DNA from: DASUAS01 sp963809795
GTDB lineage: Bacteria; Actinomycetota; Acidimicrobiia; IMCC26256; DASPTH01
Reading direction: 5' to 3'
NCBI GenBank assembly: GCA_963809795.1
Contig: CAWELN010000030.1
Span: 1-64,000, forward strand
DNA: 64,000 nucleotides
Part shown: positions 61,119-64,000 of the stretch, piece by piece
Layout: the number at the start of each line of letters is the position of its first letter
Numbering within the stretch: position 1 is the stretch's first letter
Made by a program: the position numbers and the translations under genes
The notes under the pieces: model-generated
The model's database searches: none
The model's input: only the letters and a program-made list of their open reading frames with translations
Told to the model about the DNA's origin: nothing

Positions 61119-61253
61119 GCGCCGCGGGTCGAACGCTGCCGTAGCGCTGCGGCATCCGATCAGCAATCCACGGCGGGCGCCAGAGCTGCCGCTCTGGCGT
61201 CGCTGCGAAGATCTCTCGTCAGCGAGCCGCGGCGAACCGGGGGGGGGCGAGCG

Positions 61254-64000
61254 TCAGAGTTCGATGCTCGGCCCTCGCGGGGGCGGCGAGACCGCGAGGG
61301 ACCGTCCTGGTTGCGCGGCGGCCGGTGGGGGTGGCTGCTCGATGGTCCGGCCAATTGTTGCGAGTTGGTGGCGGTAGGTGTCGAGGGCGTCGCGGTCGGG
61401 GCCGTCGGGTAGTCGTTGGAGGGTCCGGACGACTTCGAGCATGCGGGTTCTGATCACGTCGGGTTGTTCGGCGTGGTTCATCGCGTGTCGGAGGACGCTG
61501 TGTGCTGCCCAGTCGGGCCGTTCTCGTTGGGTTACGCGCGCGAGGACCTCGGCCGTCGTGGGTGGCGCTCCGGTCGGGCTGTGCGCGTGTTCAGCGTCGG
61601 GCTCGCAGATGCAGTAGGCATGATTTGCTTCGCGGCCGCGGCTGAGCGCGGTGTAGAGCTCACTGCGATACATCGCGGGCGTGACCATCACGTGGGTCTC
61701 GTCGACGGTGAGTCCTTGCGCGGCGGCGATGGTGGTCGCGTACGCCAAGCGCACGTGGTGAGCGACGTAGTCGGCGGGCAGGGTGATGCGCGCACGGCGG
61801 CGGAGATGCTCGACGTGGAGGGTTCCGCGGCGCTGGTCGATGGCACAGACTCTCCAGCGGTCGTGGTTGTGGACCCACTGGTCGGGGCCGTATGCGAGAC
61901 GCCGGTCGTTGCGTCGGGTCTCGATGTGATCGCCGACGCTGATGGTCTGGGTCCCGACGTCGGAGCGGACGCTGATGCCACGTGCCCGAACTTCCCCGGC
62001 GACGACGCGTACGGGCGCGTGCTTGGGTGGCGAGTTGGTGTGTGGTGGCGTGATCGTGGGTGAGCATGATCGCGTCGCGTCCGGCGTGGTGCGCGGCCCA
62101 CCAGCCGGTGAGACAGTCACGGTGTGTTTGAGGTTGAGGACCGCCGTGGATACGGTCGTGCCGAGCGAACGTCTCGAGGCCGGCGTGGTCTCCGCGACGG
62201 AGTTGGGCAAGGGCGTGGGCTTCCCAACGGTGGGTGAAGCGATGCGCTTCGTGGAGTTCGATGGCGCCGAGGGTGTCGGCAAGCGCGGCGAACATGCCAC
62301 CGGGCGCGCGGATGGCACCGAGTTGCTGATGGTCGCCGACGAGCACGAGTTTGGCGCCGCGGCGGGCAGCGAGGTCGAGGAGGCGATCCAAGTCCCGGGT
62401 CGTGAGCATCCCGGCCTCATCGACGGCAAGGACGTGGCGCGGGGTGAGCTGCCAGCCGGCAGGCGGCTGCTCGTTCTTGTGCCAGTCGAAAAACTTGGCG
62501 ACGGTCTCCGCAGGCATGTCGGCTTCGGCGCGCAGCACGTCGGCGGCGGCCGCAGTGTGGGCGAGGCCGATCACCTGGTAGCCGGCGTTGTCCCAGGCAC
62601 GGGTAGCGACGCGCAGCATGGTGGTCTTGCCAGTGCCGGCGGGACCGATTACGACTTCGAGCCGTCGTCCCTGGTTCGTGATGGCCTGTAACGCGTCGAG
62701 CTGGTCCGTGCCGAGCTGGGTGCGCTCGTCAGCGATAGCGCGGTTGAGAGTCTCCGCGGTGACGAGCCCGACGCCTGCGGCGCGGCCGAGCTGCGCCGCG
62801 TGCACGATCCGGCCCTCGACCGCGAGCATTTCACGGGTCGTGAAGCGAGTCGCCTGGGGCGCTTCCCACACGCTGCCACCATCGCGACGGACCAGTGACG
62901 ATGGCGGTTCGACGCGATCGGGCGGCTGGAGGCACACGACCGTCGGGTCAGCCAGGACGGCATCGGCGAGTTGCTCGACGTGCGCACGCACCTGAGTGGC
63001 GTCGCCCCCGACGGCCTGATCGACGTGGCGGGTGACCACTTGCACGACATCGCGGCGGGTGAACGTCGCCCGCTCGACGCACAATTCGCTCACGACGACG
63101 CTGATGACCTGCTTCGGCGTGAGCGGCGCACCAAGCGGCCGCGGACCGATAGCCGCCTGGACGACTGCGGCAGGTTCCCAGCCGGCGTCACGGGCCTCGC
63201 CGGCCCACCGCTCATACAGCCTCAAATCCGGGGCGTGCTCGCGCGCTTTGGGACGACGGGTGGCGAGCACCGCGAGGCGATAGACCCGCCCGCGTTCATC
63301 GGCTTCCAGTGATCGGCCGAGCGCCCGCTCGAGCTCGGCGGTCTTCGTCTCGGCGGCCGCTCCAACCTCGGCCGTGCGGGTACTGAAGCGTGTCAGCAGC
63401 GGTTGAGGGATGCCGGCGAGTTCGGCCTGGCCGTGCTCACTCACCGAACCCCATCCCACCCCGAGGCGGCGGGTGAGTTCGGCCCGCAACGCGGCTTGGT
63501 AGAGCATCCCGGCGGTCTTGGCCTCTTCGAACAGCGGCCGGCCGTGCAGCGCCCGCCACGACCCGTCGTGCGAGTCGCGAACCTTGTTCAGAACGAGGCA
63601 ATGCGAGTGCAACTGCGGATCCAACGCCCGGCTGGTGCGATGCTCGAACCGGGCGATCACCAACCCGTCAGTGTCGGTGACCATCACCCCGTTGCGACCC
63701 CGACGCGTGAACGCCGCATGGTCCTCGAGATACGCCAACCCCGCGTCCTCAACCGCCGTCACATGCGCCGCCCGCACCTCGGCGCGCACCTCCCGATCCC
63801 CGAGCGCGAAGAGCAGCGACACCGATTTCGGGGCCGAGAACGTCGCGTCGAACCCGATTACGCCATCGGGACGCCACCGACGACCCAACGCTTCGCCGGT
63901 CTCGGGGTGGCGCGCCTCGCCGAACGCGAGTCCCAACGCGTCCGCGGTGACCGTGCCGCTGATACCAGCTGCGGTCGCGCCGGTCCCGGTCCACACGCCC
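61254..64000 (-). CDS. MobF/TrwC-type relaxase with AAA helicase domain (partial, one frameshift)
   Basis: The gene enters from beyond the right edge, so its N-terminus with the catalytic Tyr is missing. The TrwC relaxase domain shows LDPQLHSHCLVLNKVRD, the metal-binding His motif, and FDATFSAPKSVSLLFALGDR. The RecD/TraA-like helicase follows with Walker A IGPAGTGKTTMLRVATR, Walker B VLAVDEAGML and VLVGDHQQLGAI. Near 62030 an extra C shifts the frame; corrected it continues VRVVAGEVRARGISVRSDVG and ends at 61254 (PPPRGPSIEL). It nicks and unwinds DNA for conjugative transfer. It is the best evidence that the right element was conjugative or mobilisable. Confidence 0.85.

Overview
The window is about 64 kb of high-GC DNA from an actinobacterium. 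Gene starts are often GTG or TTG, stop/start overlaps (GTGA, ATGA) are common, and the fhaA-fhaB-pstP-rodA-pbpA-pknB cluster with tRNA-Leu(CAG), trpG/pabA and crgA beside it matches the layout known next to the replication origin of Mycobacterium and its relatives. Gene content (LtrA, GMC oxidoreductase, D-aminoacylase-type amidohydrolase, two-domain glyoxalase, orphan FtsX permease) would suit a deep-branching group such as Acidimicrobiia, but I infer this and cannot prove it.

Layout. (1) 1-2785 is the right end of an accessory element. It holds two broken genes and a wHTH-nucleotidyltransferase/HEPN toxin-antitoxin pair behind a perfect 13-bp palindrome, and it stops at a 3' fragment of tRNA-Ser(UGA). 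(2) 2840-48058 is conserved chromosome. It carries a Ser/Thr kinase with two identical extracellular Kelch propellers, an FHA-nucleotidyl cyclase, a drug-type ABC exporter, an SDR, an orphan FtsX permease, hydrolase, carbonic anhydrase and PHP genes, tRNA-Ser(GCU), two sigma factors, a YihY membrane protein and a sulfatase. The cell-division and peptidoglycan kinase cluster (22.0-31.0 kb) follows, then mostly lipid and xenobiotic metabolism genes (thiolase, thioesterase, PAP2, VOC, Gfo/Idh, MDR, GMC, amidohydrolases), a DUF3224-MarR pair with a palindromic operator, and a metallophosphoesterase/ATP-grasp operon. (3) 48060-64000 is the left part of a second element, delimited by a 3' fragment of tRNA-Ala(UGC). 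It contains many small genes, three duplicated small gene families, an IS110-like remnant, a dispersed 24-28 bp inverted repeat, a high density of frameshifted genes, and at the right edge a MobF/TrwC-type relaxase-helicase that runs off the window. This suggests a decaying integrative conjugative or mobilisable element.

How the genes work together. PknB (four PASTA domains), PstP, FhaA/FhaB, RodA, PbpA and CrgA are known elsewhere to couple peptidoglycan synthesis and division to Ser/Thr phosphorylation. The Kelch kinase and the convergent FHA-cyclase could be a second phospho-signalling module. The 35.5-38.4 kb run (VOC, VOC, Gfo/Idh, MDR) looks like a catabolic operon of unknown substrate.

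Quality note. Two otherwise conserved core genes carry single-base frameshifts at short homopolymers (about 15.63 and 36.45 kb), so some sequence error is possible. The roughly tenfold denser frameshifts in the two elements are better explained by gene decay.
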